NCBI RefSeq assembly: GCF_041435055.1
Contig: NZ_CP108002.1
Location: 1,364,001 to 1,428,000 of the forward strand
Direction of reading: 5' to 3'
From: Streptomyces sp. NBC_00341
GTDB taxonomy: Bacteria; Actinomycetota; Actinomycetes; Streptomycetales; Streptomycetaceae
Length of the DNA: 64,000 nucleotides
In this document: positions 8,524 to 18,183 of the stretch, piece by piece
Position numbering within the stretch: position 1 is the first letter of the stretch
Layout: each line of letters opens with the position of its first letter
Notes under the pieces: model-generated
What the model was told of the DNA's origin: nothing
The model's input: the letters and a program-made list of their open reading frames with translations, nothing else
Databases searched by the model: none
Position numbers and translations under genes: made by a program

Positions 8524-10749
8524 ATGGGCGACAAGACACACGCACACACCGGGGCCGCCGCAGGAGTACCGACGGCCGGCCACCCCTCCTCCATACGGAA
8601 CGTGGTGCTGGTCGGCCACAGCGGCTCCGGCAAGACCACCCTCGTCGAGGCCCTCGCACAGACCGCGGGCGCGGTCAACCGGGCGGGCCGGGTCGAGGAC
8701 GGCAGTACGGTCTCCGACCACGACGGGATCGAGCACCGCTCGCAACGCTCCGTACAGCTGTCCCTGGTCCCGGTCGAATGGGGCGGGGTCAGGATCAATC
8801 TGCTGGACACCCCGGGATACGCGGATTTCGTCGGGGAACTGAGGGCCGGTCTGCGGGCGGCGGACGCGGCCCTCTTCGTCGTCTCCGCGGCCCAGGAGGC
8901 CGACGCGGTGGCCGGGGCCACCCGCGCCGTCTGGGAGGAGTGCGCCGCCGTCGGCATGCCGCGCGCCATCGTCGTCACCCACCTCGACACCGCCCGCACC
9001 CCGTTCGACGCCATGACGCGGATCTGCGGCGAGACGTTCGGCGGCGATGACCCGGACGCCGTGCTCCCGCTCTACCTGCCCGTGCACGGGCCCGAGGGCC
9101 CCGACGGACACGCCCCGCTGACCGGACTGACCGGGCTGCTCTCCCAGCGGGTCCTGGACTACTCCGGCGGCGAACGCGCGGAGAACCCGCCCGCGCAGGA
9201 CCAGCGGGCCGCGCTCGCCGGCGCCCGCAACCGGCTCATCGAAGGGATCATCGCCGAGAGCGAGGACGAGACCCTGATGGACCGCTACCTCGCAGGCACG
9301 GACATCGACATCAGGACACTCGTCGACGACCTGGAGCGCGCCGTCGCACGCGGCACCTTCCACCCCGTCCTGACCGCCGCACCCGCCGCAGAGGGCGCCC
9401 GCCAGGGCATCGGCACCGTCGAACTCCTCGACCTGATCACCGGAGGCTTCCCGACCCCGCTCGAACACCCGCTGCCCGCCGTCACCACGTTGCACGGCGC
9501 CCCGCTCCCCGCCCTCGGCTGCGACGCCGGGGGCCCGCTGCTGGCCGAGGTCGTGAAGACGTCCTCCGACCCCTACGTCGGCCGGCTCTCCCTGGTCCGC
9601 GTGTTCTCCGGCACCCTGCGCGCCGACGACACCGTGCACGTGTTCGGCCACGGGCTCACCGGTCCCGGCCGCGAGGACCGCCCCTTCCACGAGGCCGAGG
9701 CCCGCGTCGGCGCGCTCTCCGCACCGTTCGGGAAGCAGCAGCGCCCCCTCACCGAGTGCATCGCCGGAGACCTCGCCTGCGTCGCCAGGCTGGGCACCGC
9801 GGAGACCGGCGACACCCTGTCGGACCCGGACCGCCCCCTGCTGATGGAACCCTGGACGATGCCCGATCCGCTGCTGCCGCTCGCCATCGAGGCACACGGC
9901 AAGGCGGACGAGGACAAGCTCTCCGAGGCCCTGGCCCGGCTCGTCGCCGAGGACCCCACGATGCGCCTGGAGCAGAACCCGGACACCCATCAGATGGTCC
10001 TGTGGTGCCTCGGGGAAGCCCATCTGGACGTGGCGCTGGACCGGCTGCGCAGCCGGTACGCGGTCCAGGTCGACGCCGTCCCGCACCGCGTCGCCCTGCG
10101 CGAGACGTTCGCGGGGCGCTCCACCGGACGCGGCCGGCACGTCAAGCAGTCCGGCGGCCACGGGCAGTACGCCATCTGCGAGATCGACGTCGAACCGCTG
10201 CCGCCGGGGTCCGGCATCGAGTTCGTCGACAAGGTGGTCGGCGGCTCCGTACCGCGCCAGTTCGTCCCGTCCGTCGAGAAGGGTGTCCGCGCGCAGGCCG
10301 CCCGGGGCGTCGCCACCGGTCACCCGCTGGTCGACCTGCGGGTCACCCTGCGGGACGGGAAGGCCCACTCCGTGGACTCCTCCGACGCCGCCTTCCAGAC
10401 CGCCGGCGCCCTGGCTCTGCGCGAGGCGGCCTCCGACACCCGCGTCCAGCTGCTCGAACCCGTCGCGGAGATCAGCGTCCTCGTCCCCGACGACTGCGTC
10501 GGCCCGGTGATGAGCGATCTGTCGGGCCGCCGCGGCCGGGTGGTCGGCACCGAGCAGTCCGGTCCCGGACGCACCCTCGTACGGGCGGAGGTACCGGAGC
10601 TGGAGATCGGCCGGTACGCGGTCGACCTGCGCTCCCTGTCGCACGGCACCGGCCGCTTCGACCGCGTGTACGCCCGCCACGAGGCCATGCCCGCACACCT
10701 GTCGGACCGGATGAGCGGGCAGCGGGACAACACCGCGGACGATACGTAG
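8524..10749 (+). CDS. EF-G-like GTPase (EF-G2 paralogue)
   Basis: The ATG at 8524 follows a GGAGGAA ribosome-binding site and gives 741 residues. The order of domains is that of elongation factor G: GTPase with P-loop GHSGSGKTT (residues 31-39) and DTPGYADF switch, then domains II-V. The guanine-specificity motif is VTHLD instead of NKxD, as seen in the EF-G2/FusA2 branch, so this is not the main translocase FusA. The role of EF-G2 is not settled; ribosome-linked stress or tetracycline-protection-like functions have been proposed. It stands alone, with its own promoter region shared with pgsA. Confidence 0.9.
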   Translation: MGDKTHAHTGAAAGVPTAGHPSSIRNVVLVGHSGSGKTTLVEALAQTAGAVNRAGRVEDGSTVSDHDGIEHRSQRSVQLSLVPVEWGGVRINLLDTPGYADFVGELRAGLRAADAALFVVSAAQEADAVAGATRAVWEECAAVGMPRAIVVTHLDTARTPFDAMTRICGETFGGDDPDAVLPLYLPVHGPEGPDGHAPLTGLTGLLSQRVLDYSGGERAENPPAQDQRAALAGARNRLIEGIIAESEDETLMDRYLAGTDIDIRTLVDDLERAVARGTFHPVLTAAPAAEGARQGIGTVELLDLITGGFPTPLEHPLPAVTTLHGAPLPALGCDAGGPLLAEVVKTSSDPYVGRLSLVRVFSGTLRADDTVHVFGHGLTGPGREDRPFHEAEARVGALSAPFGKQQRPLTECIAGDLACVARLGTAETGDTLSDPDRPLLMEPWTMPDPLLPLAIEAHGKADEDKLSEALARLVAEDPTMRLEQNPDTHQMVLWCLGEAHLDVALDRLRSRYAVQVDAVPHRVALRETFAGRSTGRGRHVKQSGGHGQYAICEIDVEPLPPGSGIEFVDKVVGGSVPRQFVPSVEKGVRAQAARGVATGHPLVDLRVTLRDGKAHSVDSSDAAFQTAGALALREAASDTRVQLLEPVAEISVLVPDDCVGPVMSDLSGRRGRVVGTEQSGPGRTLVRAEVPELEIGRYAVDLRSLSHGTGRFDRVYARHEAMPAHLSDRMSGQRDNTADDT

Positions 10750-10785
10750 CTCCCCGCCCCCACGGTTGTCCACAGGGCCGGACAC

Positions 10786-10806
10786 CGTATCGATCCGGAC
10801 GATACG
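10786..10806. repeat. Short perfect dyad between EF-G2 and the next gene
   Basis: CGTATCG at 10786-10792 and CGATACG at 10800-10806 form a perfect 7-base dyad with a 7-base spacer. A further copy of CGATACG closes the EF-G2 gene at 10739-10745. It could be a weak terminator for EF-G2 or an operator for the following membrane protein gene. Confidence 0.35.
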
Positions 10807-10894
10807 CTGTGGTTCCAGCTCAGAAAGTGTGCCGGGCACGGCAGTTGGGAAACAGCCGCAGGAGCGGTTTCTCGGCAGGCGAGTGGGGGCGACA

Positions 10895-12565
10895 GTGGCC
10901 AACGACGGATTCGATTTCTCTCCCGGAGCGCAGATTCCACTCCAGGGAGCTGCGGGAGCGGCGGTGGCGACCAACGCCCTCGCCTCCGCGGCGTACCGCG
11001 ATACTCCGGTGGACGAGATCCTCAAGGCCAACAGCGAGTGGCACAAGTCAGAGGTGAAGGCCGGCCGGTCCAAGTTCCTCAAGTCCGACTACTTCAAGCC
11101 CAACTTCGGCGAGGCCTTCTCCCGCGCCGTTCAGGAACGCACGCTGGGCGGCGCCCGCAAGGCTCTCATCCAGTCCTTCGGCAGCGATCCGCAGACCGTC
11201 GTCGAGCACTGCCTGTCCGCCTCGCGGCTCCGCAAGGCGCGCGACACCAAACTCACCGCCGTGACCGCCGTCTTCGGCTTCCTCTTCCTGCCCGGAATGC
11301 TGCTGTGGATCATCGCCTTCCGGCTGCGCGACATCCTCGCCAAGACCAAGGACAAGGCGCTCTCCGGCCTGGGCATGATCCTTTTGCCGGTCATCGGGAT
11401 CGCCGCCGTGTACTTCCTGATCAAGATGCCCCTCACCGGATTCCTGGGGCTCTACCTACGGGCGGCGGCCATCGCCCCGGTCATCGGGTGGCTGATCGCC
11501 AAGCGGATCGCGGAGACCTCCGCCCAGGACCTGCGCGTCCGCTGGGAAGGGCTCCTCTCCGGCGGCGGTGTCATCGCCAAGATCCCCGAGGCCGTGCCGA
11601 AGAACCCGAGCGAGACCGCCCGGGAGGCACTCCGCCAGGGCCTGGAGAAGCTCTCGGCCGAACAGCAGTCCAACTCCGTCTTCTACGCGGGCCCCAAGGG
11701 CATCCTCGGCATGGGCACCCGCTGGGGCAGCTGGCAGCTCGCCGAGGATCTGGTGGCCAAGGATCCCGGCAAGGAGTTCCACCAGTTCCGCAGCTGGGAC
11801 CTGATCCGCGTCATCCACGACCAGCTCAAGATGCTGGAGCGCGGCCCGCTGAACACCGGCGGCTTCCCGAAGCCCTCGGTCACCCACTGGATCGTGTCGC
11901 CCGTCGGTGAGAACGCCGACTCGGTCTCCCGCCCCGAGGGCGAGGACGTCGCCACCTTCCAGGTGAAGCCCCACGAGATACAGCGGATCTGCAACCACCA
12001 GCAGTTCGGCGGCGGCGACCGCCACTATCTCGGCGTCCAGTTCACCCTCTGGGACGGCCAGCTGGTCATCACCATGATGATCACCGTCACCGTGCTCTTC
12101 GAGACCCTGCGCATCGAGGTCACCGGACACGCCCTCGGACCGGTCCACTCGCTGTTCACCAGCAAGCCCTCCGCCAAGAAGAAGACGGTCAACAAGACCG
12201 TCAAGTTCTGGGAGACCCGCGACATCACGCTGGCGCTGGTCGAGTCCAGCGAGGTGGTCCGCCTCGCCCTGCGCGCCCCGTTCACCTGGTACCCGCCGCT
12301 GCTCGACTACCTCGGCGGCAAGATCGCGCTGCCGGAACCCTTCGGGCTCCGGCACGCCTGGGCCGAGAAGCCGTGGCGCCACCGCTTCATGGCGGACGAC
12401 GCGATGCGCGCGGCCACACCCGTCCTGCGCGTGGTGCACAGCGCCGTCATCAAGGTGCTCGACGAGAACGGCGTCGACACCGAACGCTTCGGCAACCGCT
12501 CCTCGATACTGAGCGGAATGGTCCAGGACCCCTCCCCGCGCAAGGCCGACCTGTACGACGCTTAG
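10895..12565 (+). CDS. Large conserved membrane protein of unknown function
   Basis: I choose GTG 10895 (VANDGFDFSPG), giving 556 residues; the frame is open upstream to 10766 but that part reads like non-coding sequence. Two clear membrane blocks lie around residues 105-200 (FGFLFLPGMLLWIIAF, ILLPVIGIAAVYFLI, and a third after it). The rest is soluble and rich in charged residues, including a His- and Trp-rich part near residues 310-350. No catalytic motif or family is recognised. It is a single gene flanked by a dyad upstream and a strong terminator downstream. Confidence 0.8.
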   Translation: MANDGFDFSPGAQIPLQGAAGAAVATNALASAAYRDTPVDEILKANSEWHKSEVKAGRSKFLKSDYFKPNFGEAFSRAVQERTLGGARKALIQSFGSDPQTVVEHCLSASRLRKARDTKLTAVTAVFGFLFLPGMLLWIIAFRLRDILAKTKDKALSGLGMILLPVIGIAAVYFLIKMPLTGFLGLYLRAAAIAPVIGWLIAKRIAETSAQDLRVRWEGLLSGGGVIAKIPEAVPKNPSETAREALRQGLEKLSAEQQSNSVFYAGPKGILGMGTRWGSWQLAEDLVAKDPGKEFHQFRSWDLIRVIHDQLKMLERGPLNTGGFPKPSVTHWIVSPVGENADSVSRPEGEDVATFQVKPHEIQRICNHQQFGGGDRHYLGVQFTLWDGQLVITMMITVTVLFETLRIEVTGHALGPVHSLFTSKPSAKKKTVNKTVKFWETRDITLALVESSEVVRLALRAPFTWYPPLLDYLGGKIALPEPFGLRHAWAEKPWRHRFMADDAMRAATPVLRVVHSAVIKVLDENGVDTERFGNRSSILSGMVQDPSPRKADLYDA

Positions 12566-12570
12566 CACAC

Positions 12571-12608
12571 GTGTGGGGCGCCCCGGATTCCCCCGGAGCG
12601 CCCCACAC
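12571..12608. terminator. Bidirectional terminator hairpin
   Basis: A 16-base arm at 12571-12586 pairs with 12593-12608 with one mismatch across a 6-base loop. It starts 6 bases after the membrane protein stop codon and lies before the end of the convergent HIT gene, so it can serve both. Confidence 0.8.
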
Positions 12609-12609
12609 G

Positions 12610-12654
12610 GATCAGACCGGCCACACGGATCAGACCGATCAGACCGATCAGACC
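12610..12654. repeat. GATCAGACC tandem repeat running into the HIT stop codon
   Basis: The 9-base unit GATCAGACC occurs at 12610-12618 and then three times in tandem at 12628-12636, 12637-12645 and 12646-12654. The last copy supplies the stop codon of the HIT gene (complement of TCA at 12648-12650). It looks like recent slippage next to a terminator. Confidence 0.8.
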
Positions 12655-13205
12655 GGCCAGGCGTCGGCCAGCATCTTCCGGGTGTCCGCCAGCAGCTGCG
12701 GCAGCACCTTGGTGTGGCCCACCACCGGCATGAAGTTGGTGTCACCGCCCCAGCGGGGCACCAGATGCTGGTGCAGGTGCGCGGCGATACCGGCACCGGC
12801 CACCGCGCCCTGGTTCATCCCGATGTTGAAGCCGTGCGCGCCGGACGCCGCACGCAGCGCGGTCATCGCCCGCTTGGTGAAGTCAGCGAGCTCGGCCGTC
12901 TCCGGACCGTCCAGCTCGGTGTAGTCCGCGACATGCCGGTACGGCACCACCATCAGGTGCCCGCCGGTGTACGGGTACAGATTCAGCACGGCGTAGACCT
13001 GCTCACCGCGCGCGACGACGAGCCCGTCCTCGTCCGACATCGGCGGAATGGCGCAGAACGGACAGCCGTCGCCGGCCTCCGGACCGGTCGGCTTGTTCTC
13101 ACCCTGGATGTACGCCATCCGGTGGGGCGTCCACAGGCGCTGGAACGCGTCGGGCGTCCCCACTCCGATCTGCTGCTCCGGCTCACTCGTCATGCCGATC
13201 AGCAT
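12648..13205 (-). CDS. HIT-family nucleotide hydrolase
   Basis: The histidine triad is HLHQHLV near residue 150, and an N-terminal CPFC pair hints at the zinc-binding HIT subgroup common in actinomycetes. Such enzymes hydrolyse dinucleoside polyphosphates or nucleoside phosphoramidates. I start at ATG 13205 because GGGG lies 8 bases upstream; ATG 13193 (MTSEPEQQ), 4 codons later, is the alternative and has no ribosome-binding site. The protein is 185 residues. It is divergent from the ion channel gene by only 66 bases. Confidence 0.9.
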   Translation of the reverse strand: MLIGMTSEPEQQIGVGTPDAFQRLWTPHRMAYIQGENKPTGPEAGDGCPFCAIPPMSDEDGLVVARGEQVYAVLNLYPYTGGHLMVVPYRHVADYTELDGPETAELADFTKRAMTALRAASGAHGFNIGMNQGAVAGAGIAAHLHQHLVPRWGGDTNFMPVVGHTKVLPQLLADTRKMLADAWPV

Positions 13206-13271
13206 ATTGCTTACCCCGCGCGGCGCGTGTCGCCGGGGCCGGACCGCTTCCCGCACCGCGATGCTTGGCCG

Positions 13272-13949
13272 ATGAGCGACCGCACCCGGGCCCAGGCCCC
13301 GCCCGCCCTGACCCGATGGGAGCAGCGCACCGAGGTACCGCTCTTCGCCGCGTCCCTGCTGTTCCTGCTCGGCTACGCGGTCCGTGTCCTCGCCCCGCAC
13401 GACGCCCAGCCGTGGCACGACATCTCCCTGGTCCTGGTGGGCGCCACGTGGCTGATCTTCGCCGTCGACTACGCCGTCCGCGTCCGGCTCAGCGGCCTCG
13501 GCCACCGCTTCGTCCGGGTGCGCTGGCTCGACACGGTCGTGCTCCTGCTGCCGCTGCTGCGACCGCTGCGCCTGGTGAAGGTCTACTCGGCCGTCCAGCA
13601 GCGCCGCGACGAACCCAGGCTGGGTCTGTACGCGCGCGTGATGACGTATGCGGGCCTGACGTCACTGCTGCTGGGCTTCTCGGCGTCGCTCGCCGTCTAC
13701 CGGGTGGAACGCGACGCGCCGGGCGCCTCGATCCGGACCTTCGGCGACGCGGTGTGGTGGGCGTGCGCCACGCTCACGACGGTGGGGTACGGGGACGCCG
13801 CACCGGTCACGCCGACCGGCCGGGTCGTGGCGGCGGGCCTGATGGCCTGCGGACTGGCCCTGCTGGGTGCGGTCACGGGTTCGTTCTCGTCCTGGCTGAT
13901 CCAGACGTTCCGCCGCGAGGGCGAGGAAGGGCCCCCGACGGGCCGATAG
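13272..13949 (+). CDS. Two-pore-helix potassium channel with S1-S4-like region
   Basis: The 225-residue protein has about six hydrophobic segments and the selectivity filter TLTTVGYGD near residue 175, which identifies a K+ channel. The region before the pore (VRVRWLDTVVLLLPLLRPLRLVKV, about residues 85-105) carries regularly spaced arginines as in an S4 helix, though fewer than in true voltage-gated channels. The start ATG 13272 follows the divergent HIT gene. There is no C-terminal RCK domain. It would act in the cell membrane in potential or osmotic balance. Confidence 0.88.
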   Translation: MSDRTRAQAPPALTRWEQRTEVPLFAASLLFLLGYAVRVLAPHDAQPWHDISLVLVGATWLIFAVDYAVRVRLSGLGHRFVRVRWLDTVVLLLPLLRPLRLVKVYSAVQQRRDEPRLGLYARVMTYAGLTSLLLGFSASLAVYRVERDAPGASIRTFGDAVWWACATLTTVGYGDAAPVTPTGRVVAAGLMACGLALLGAVTGSFSSWLIQTFRREGEEGPPTGR

Positions 13950-13963
13950 CTCACCGGGGGCCC
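13929..13963 (+). terminator. Terminator of the potassium channel gene
   Basis: GGGCCCCCG at 13929-13937 pairs with CGGGGGCCC at 13955-13963 and is followed by TTTGCT. The left arm lies inside the last codons of the channel gene. The T-run on the + strand makes this a more classical intrinsic terminator than most here. Confidence 0.65.
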
Positions 13964-13977
13964 TTTGCTCTGACCGG

Positions 13978-15954
13978 TCAGACCTGGACGCGGTCCTCGA
14001 CGACCTTCGCGATCTTGGCGATGGCGTCCTCGACGGGGATGCCGTTCTCCTGCGAACCGTCGCGGTAGCGGAAGGAGACGGCACCGTTGGCCATGTCCTC
14101 GTCACCAGCGATGATCATGAAGGGCACCTTGGCCTTCTGCTGGTTGCGGATCTTCTTCTGCATCCGGTCCGACGAGGCGTCCACGTCGACCCGCAGCCCC
14201 TGCTTACGGGCCTTGGCCGCGAACTCCTGGAGGTACGGGATGTGCGCGTCGCCGATCGGGATGCCGACCGCCTGGACGGGCGCCAGCCACACCGGGAAGG
14301 CACCCGCGTAGTGCTCCAGGAGCACCGCGAAGAAGCGCTCGATGGAGCCGAACAGGGCGCGGTGGATCATGACCGGGCGCTGCTTGGTGCCGTCGGGGCC
14401 GGTGTACTCCAGGTCGAAGCGCTCCGGCAGGTTGAAGTCGAGCTGCACGGTCGACATCTGCCAGGTCCGGCCGATGGCGTCCTTGCACTGCACGGAGATC
14501 TTCGGGCCGTAGAACGCGGCGCCGCCCGGGTCCGGGACCAGCGGCAGGCCCTGCTTCTCCGCGACCTGCTGCAGCGTCGCCGTGGCCTCTTCCCAGGCCT
14601 CGTCCGAGCCGACGAACTTCTCCGGGTCCTTTGTGGACAGCTCCAGGTAGAAGTCGGTCAGGCCGTAGTCGCGGAGCAGGTTCAGGACGAAGGTCAGCGT
14701 CCGGTCCAGCTCCTCGGCCATCTGCTCCTTGGTGCAGTAGATGTGCGCGTCGTCCTGCGTGAAGCCGCGCGAGCGGGTCAGACCGTGCACGACGCCCGAC
14801 TTCTCGTACCGGTACACCGTGCCGAACTCGAACAACCTCAAGGGCAGTTCACGGTAGGAGCGGCCGCGGGCGTCGAAGATCAGGTTGTGCATCGGGCAGT
14901 TCATCGGCTTGAGGTAGTAGTCCACCCCGTCGTCGAGCTGCATGGGCGGGTACATGCCGTCGGCGTACCAGTCCAGGTGGCCGGACTTCTCGAAGAGCTT
15001 GCCCTTGGTGGCGTGCGGCGAGTAGACGAACTCGTAGCCCTCCTCCTCGTGGCGGCGGCGCGAGTAGTCCTCCATGGCCCGGCGGATGACGCCTCCCTTG
15101 GGGTGGAAGACGGCGAGGCCGGGGCCGATCTCGTCCGGGAAGGAGAAGAGGTCCAGCTCGTTGCCGAGCTTTCGGTGGTCGCGCTTGGCGGCCTCCTCCA
15201 GGAACTCCAGGTGCGCCTTCAGCTCGTCCTTCGTCGGCCACGCGGTTCCGTAGATGCGCTGGAGCATGGGATTGCGCTCACTGCCCCGCCAGTACGCGGC
15301 CGCGTTGCGCATCAGCTTGAACGCCGGGATGAACCGGGTGGTCGGCAGGTGCGGGCCCCGGCAGAGGTCCTTCCAGCAGAGGTCCCCGGTCTTCGGGTCG
15401 AGGTTGTCGTAGATGGTCAGCTCGCCGCCGCCCACCTCGACGTCCGCGCCGTCGTCCGTGGAGGCGGAGCCCTTGATGCCGATGAGCTCCAGCTTGTACG
15501 GCTCGTCGGCCAGCTCCTCGCGGGCCGCCTCGTCCGTCACGACCCGGCGGGAGAACTTCTGGCCCCGCTTCTGGATCTCCTGCATCTTCTTCTCGATGGC
15601 CTTGAGGTCCTCGGGCGTGAACGGCTTCTCGACGTCGAAGTCGTAGTAGAAGCCGTCCTTGACCGGCGGGCCGATGCCGAGCTTGGCCTCGGGGTGGAGC
15701 TCCTGCACGGCCTGTGCCATGACGTGCGCGGTGGAGTGCCTGAGGATGTTGAGGCCGTCCTCGGACGAGATCAGGACGGGCTCGACGGTCTCGCCGTCCT
15801 TGAGCTCGTACGCGAGGTCCTTCAGTTCACCGGCGATGCGGGCGGCGACGACGGTGCGCTCGCCGGGGAAGAGCTCGGCTGCCGTAGTGCCCGTCGTCAC
15901 CACGCGCTCTTCCCGCTCGGAATCGCGTTGGATGGCCACACGGACGTCTGACAC
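13978..15954 (-). CDS. thrS: Threonyl-tRNA synthetase
   Basis: GTG 15954 follows a good CAGGAGA site and gives 658 residues, the normal Streptomyces length; the open frame upstream to 16848 belongs to another locus. Visible parts are the N-terminal TGS domain (to about residue 70), the editing domain HSTAHVMAQ, the zinc-binding [10 protein letters not shown], and class II motifs ending in [11 protein letters not shown]. It charges tRNA-Thr in the cytoplasm. Possible -10 bases (TACGAT) lie at 16009-16014 on the minus strand. I see no T-box leader. Confidence 0.97.
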   Translation of the reverse strand: MSDVRVAIQRDSEREERVVTTGTTAAELFPGERTVVAARIAGELKDLAYELKDGETVEPVLISSEDGLNILRHSTAHVMAQAVQELHPEAKLGIGPPVKDGFYYDFDVEKPFTPEDLKAIEKKMQEIQKRGQKFSRRVVTDEAAREELADEPYKLELIGIKGSASTDDGADVEVGGGELTIYDNLDPKTGDLCWKDLCRGPHLPTTRFIPAFKLMRNAAAYWRGSERNPMLQRIYGTAWPTKDELKAHLEFLEEAAKRDHRKLGNELDLFSFPDEIGPGLAVFHPKGGVIRRAMEDYSRRRHEEEGYEFVYSPHATKGKLFEKSGHLDWYADGMYPPMQLDDGVDYYLKPMNCPMHNLIFDARGRSYRELPLRLFEFGTVYRYEKSGVVHGLTRSRGFTQDDAHIYCTKEQMAEELDRTLTFVLNLLRDYGLTDFYLELSTKDPEKFVGSDEAWEEATATLQQVAEKQGLPLVPDPGGAAFYGPKISVQCKDAIGRTWQMSTVQLDFNLPERFDLEYTGPDGTKQRPVMIHRALFGSIERFFAVLLEHYAGAFPVWLAPVQAVGIPIGDAHIPYLQEFAAKARKQGLRVDVDASSDRMQKKIRNQQKAKVPFMIIAGDEDMANGAVSFRYRDGSQENGIPVEDAIAKIAKVVEDRVQV

Positions 15955-16058
15955 CGGTCTCTCCTGACTCAGGGGGTGCGCCGCATTTCCATGGCGGACG
16001 CAAGGGGAATCGTACCGAGCCGACGGCCCCCATAGCGAAATGGGCCGACCGCGCCCCG

Positions 16059-16707
16059 CTACTCCCCCGTGCACGCCTCCTCGAAATAGTCGACGTTCTC
16101 CTGGAGCGACTTCATCAGCCGGTCCCGTTCCTCCTCGTCGACCTGCACCGGCACCACCTGCGAGGTCCTGGTCAGCCGCCGGAATCCGCCCCTGCTCTCC
16201 AGCCGTCCCTCCACCCGTACCGGCAGCCCCACCGGGTGGGCGTGGCCCGCGATCCGGTACGCCTCCTCGTCCAGCTCCAGCCGGACGTGGCGGCACCTCG
16301 GCGCCCGCCAGTACCCGCAGCCGTACGATTCCGGCGCCGCGCGGCCCCGAGCGGCGCATGCGGACGAGCGCGATGACGGCCTCGGCCAGCTCGCGGCTGA
16401 TGCCCGCCGCGACCGCACTGTCGAGCGCCTCCATGCCGCCGGTGGCCCATTGGCAGTCCACGGCCTCCCGGGCGGCGTGCAGGGCGTGGTGGGAGCACCC
16501 CGCCGCGGCCGCGACCGCGTGCAGGTAGCCCACCTGGAGGGTCTCCATGCAGGCGGTGGTGGCGAGTGTGCCGCGCAGCGGTGCGATCCGCCGGGGCAGC
16601 AGCCCACTCGGTTCGGGCTGCGCGAGTGCCGTGGCTCCGTGTGCCTTCCGGGCCGTGCCAATGGGATCGGGGACGCGGAGGTCTCTGCCAACTGCCTTCC
16701 CCGTCAT
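16059..16707 (-). pseudogene. Broken fusion: DUF4365-like N-terminus joined to a second protein, then frameshifted
   Basis: From about 16640 to 16492 the frame encodes [21 protein letters not shown] and [16 protein letters not shown], which I recognise as the conserved N-terminus of Streptomyces DUF4365 proteins (normally about 180 residues, continuing with a nuclease-like domain). After GCS the sequence changes abruptly to [19 protein letters not shown], which is not DUF4365. The frame then shifts near 16290-16300: the downstream coding sequence ([18 protein letters not shown] through [13 protein letters not shown], stop at 16059) is in another frame. So one end of each of two genes was joined by deletion and the product also lost frame. 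A sequencing error could explain the shift but not the join. Confidence 0.6.
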
Positions 16708-16823
16708 ATGTGTTGTCACCGCAGAGGACTGTCCGCAACGGCGTATCAGGCAAAGGGCGCGGGTATCAACGAACCGGGCAGAGGAATCACGCCATCTGCC
16801 GCTCGGGCGCGAGGAGTTCGGGG

Positions 16824-17549
16824 ATGACTCATTGGTACGAGGGGCCACTGGCCGCTTTTGACACCGAGACGACGGGAGTGGACGTGGAGGGGGACCGGAT
16901 CGTGTCGGCCGCCCTCGTCGTCCAGGACAGCGCCGGCGGGCGGACGCGCGTCACCCGCTGGCTGGTGAATCCGGGGGTGCCGGTGCCCGCGGGGGCGACG
17001 GAGATCCACGGTCTGACCGATGACCACCTCCAGCGCAACGGGCGGTGGCCCGCGCCGGTGGTGGAGGAGATAGCGAGGGCGCTGGCCGAGCAGAGTGCGG
17101 CGGGCCGGCCGCTGGTGGTGATGAACGCGCCGTTCGACCTGACGCTGCTGGACCGTGAGCTGAAGCGGCACCGGGCGTCGTCGCTGGCCGGGTACCTGGG
17201 GAACGCGTCGTTGTGCGTACTCGATCCCCGGGTGCTCGACAAGCACCTGGACCGCTACCGCAAGGGCCGGCGCACGCTCACGGACCTGTGCGAGCTGTAC
17301 GGGGTGGTGCTGGACGGCGCACATGACGCGACGGCCGACGCCTCGGCCTCGCTGGAGCTGGTCCGTGCGGTGGCGCGGCGGTTCGCCACCCGGCTGGAGC
17401 GGCTGACCCCGGCGGAGCTGCACACGCTTCAGGCCGGGTGGCACGCCGCCCAGGCGCGCGGCCTGCAGGCCTGGTTCACCAAGAGCGGCACGCCGGAGAC
17501 GGTGGACCCGGCATGGCCGTTGCGTCCGGAGCTGCGCGCGGCCGCGTGA
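16824..17549 (+). CDS. DEDDh-family 3'-5' exonuclease (DNA polymerase III epsilon-like)
   Basis: The 241-residue protein has all DEDDh exonuclease motifs: Exo [10 protein letters not shown] (residues 12-20), Exo II around [13 protein letters not shown], and Exo III with the His-Asp pair in [14 protein letters not shown] near residue 167. Such enzymes remove nucleotides 3' to 5' using two metal ions; this stand-alone form is probably a repair or RNA-degrading nuclease and not the polymerase subunit. ATG 16824 is preceded by GAGGAG. The gene is divergent from the broken fusion gene. Confidence 0.9.
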   Translation: MTHWYEGPLAAFDTETTGVDVEGDRIVSAALVVQDSAGGRTRVTRWLVNPGVPVPAGATEIHGLTDDHLQRNGRWPAPVVEEIARALAEQSAAGRPLVVMNAPFDLTLLDRELKRHRASSLAGYLGNASLCVLDPRVLDKHLDRYRKGRRTLTDLCELYGVVLDGAHDATADASASLELVRAVARRFATRLERLTPAELHTLQAGWHAAQARGLQAWFTKSGTPETVDPAWPLRPELRAAA

Positions 17550-17572
17550 GCGGATCGGTCACGGACACGCGA

Positions 17573-17607
17573 AGGCCGGTCCGTCGGTGCTGCTGACGGA
17601 CCGGCCT
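17573..17607. terminator. Bidirectional terminator between exonuclease and tRNA-Val
   Basis: A perfect 13-base arm at 17573-17585 (AGGCCGGTCCGTC) pairs with 17595-17607 across a 9-base loop. It sits 23 bases after the exonuclease stop and 10 bases past the 3' end of the convergent tRNA. Confidence 0.85.
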
Positions 17608-17616
17608 CTCCCGGGG

Positions 17617-17688
17617 TGGGCGATACTGGGTTCGAACCAGTGACCTCTTCGGTGTGAACGAAGCGCTCTCCCACTGAGCTAATCGCCC
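17617..17688 (-). tRNA. tRNA-Val (CAC), copy 1
   Basis: Read on the minus strand the 72-base gene folds as a full cloverleaf: acceptor GGGCGAT/ATCGCCC, D arm AGCTCAGTGGGAGAGC, anticodon arm with loop TTCACAC (anticodon CAC, valine) and T arm GGTTCGAACC. CCA is not encoded. An identical copy lies at 22719-22790. Confidence 0.95.
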
Positions 17689-17727
17689 GGGAACGGGTTG
17701 AACCATACAGGGCCCTGCGGGTGCGGT

Positions 17728-18174
17728 TCAAACCGCTTCCAGCCGCGCCGCGAACCCGCGGCGCCCGGCCCGCATCATCAGCGCGTGATTGGCCCGGAAC
17801 ACCGGGCGTCCCGGCACCGCGAGCACCCGCAGCAGCCTCTTGCGCACCTCGACCTCCTGCTCGTACGTGGCCCGGCTCCCGGCGCCGTGCGGGGTGACGG
17901 TCCAGCGGGCCCAGCCTTCGAGGTCGCCGGTGATGGCCACTTCGAGGACCCCGGCGCGCGGATCGCGGCGCCGTTCGCGCACCGTGATGACGAGGTCGTA
18001 CGGGAGCAGGGAGCGGATCCGGGTGGTGCCGGAGGTGTCGTCGGCGGGGGTGACCTCGCGGACCTGCGGCCACCATCGCGGGTATTGATCGACCTGTTCC
18101 AGCAGCCGGTACACGGCGCCGGGCGGGGCGGCGAGGTCCCAGACACTGACAAATCGGTAGTGACTCCAGTCCAT
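17728..18174 (-). CDS. SRPBCC (START-like) lipid- or polyketide-binding protein
   Basis: The 148-residue protein has the SRPBCC pattern: an N-terminal strand (HYRFVSVWDLAAPPGAVYRLLEQVDQYPRWWPQV) followed by the WWPQV turn, an antiparallel sheet, and a long C-terminal helix. Members bind hydrophobic ligands or act as cyclases/aromatases; nothing here fixes the ligand. ATG 18174 is used. It is divergent from the large membrane protein at 18258 across 83 bases that contain an extended dyad. Confidence 0.8.
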   Translation of the reverse strand: MDWSHYRFVSVWDLAAPPGAVYRLLEQVDQYPRWWPQVREVTPADDTSGTTRIRSLLPYDLVITVRERRRDPRAGVLEVAITGDLEGWARWTVTPHGAGSRATYEQEVEVRKRLLRVLAVPGRPVFRANHALMMRAGRRGFAARLEAV

Positions 18175-18183
18175 GTGTCCAGG

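Noticed and set aside
8227..11082. 951-residue open frame on the minus strand
   Set aside because: It is the shadow of the EF-G-like gene. The + strand reads as a full GTPase; the minus frame has no motif.
15955..16848. N-terminal extension of thrS by about 300 residues
   Set aside because: The GTG at 15954 has a good ribosome-binding site and the normal length. The frame beyond it crosses the broken fusion gene by chance.
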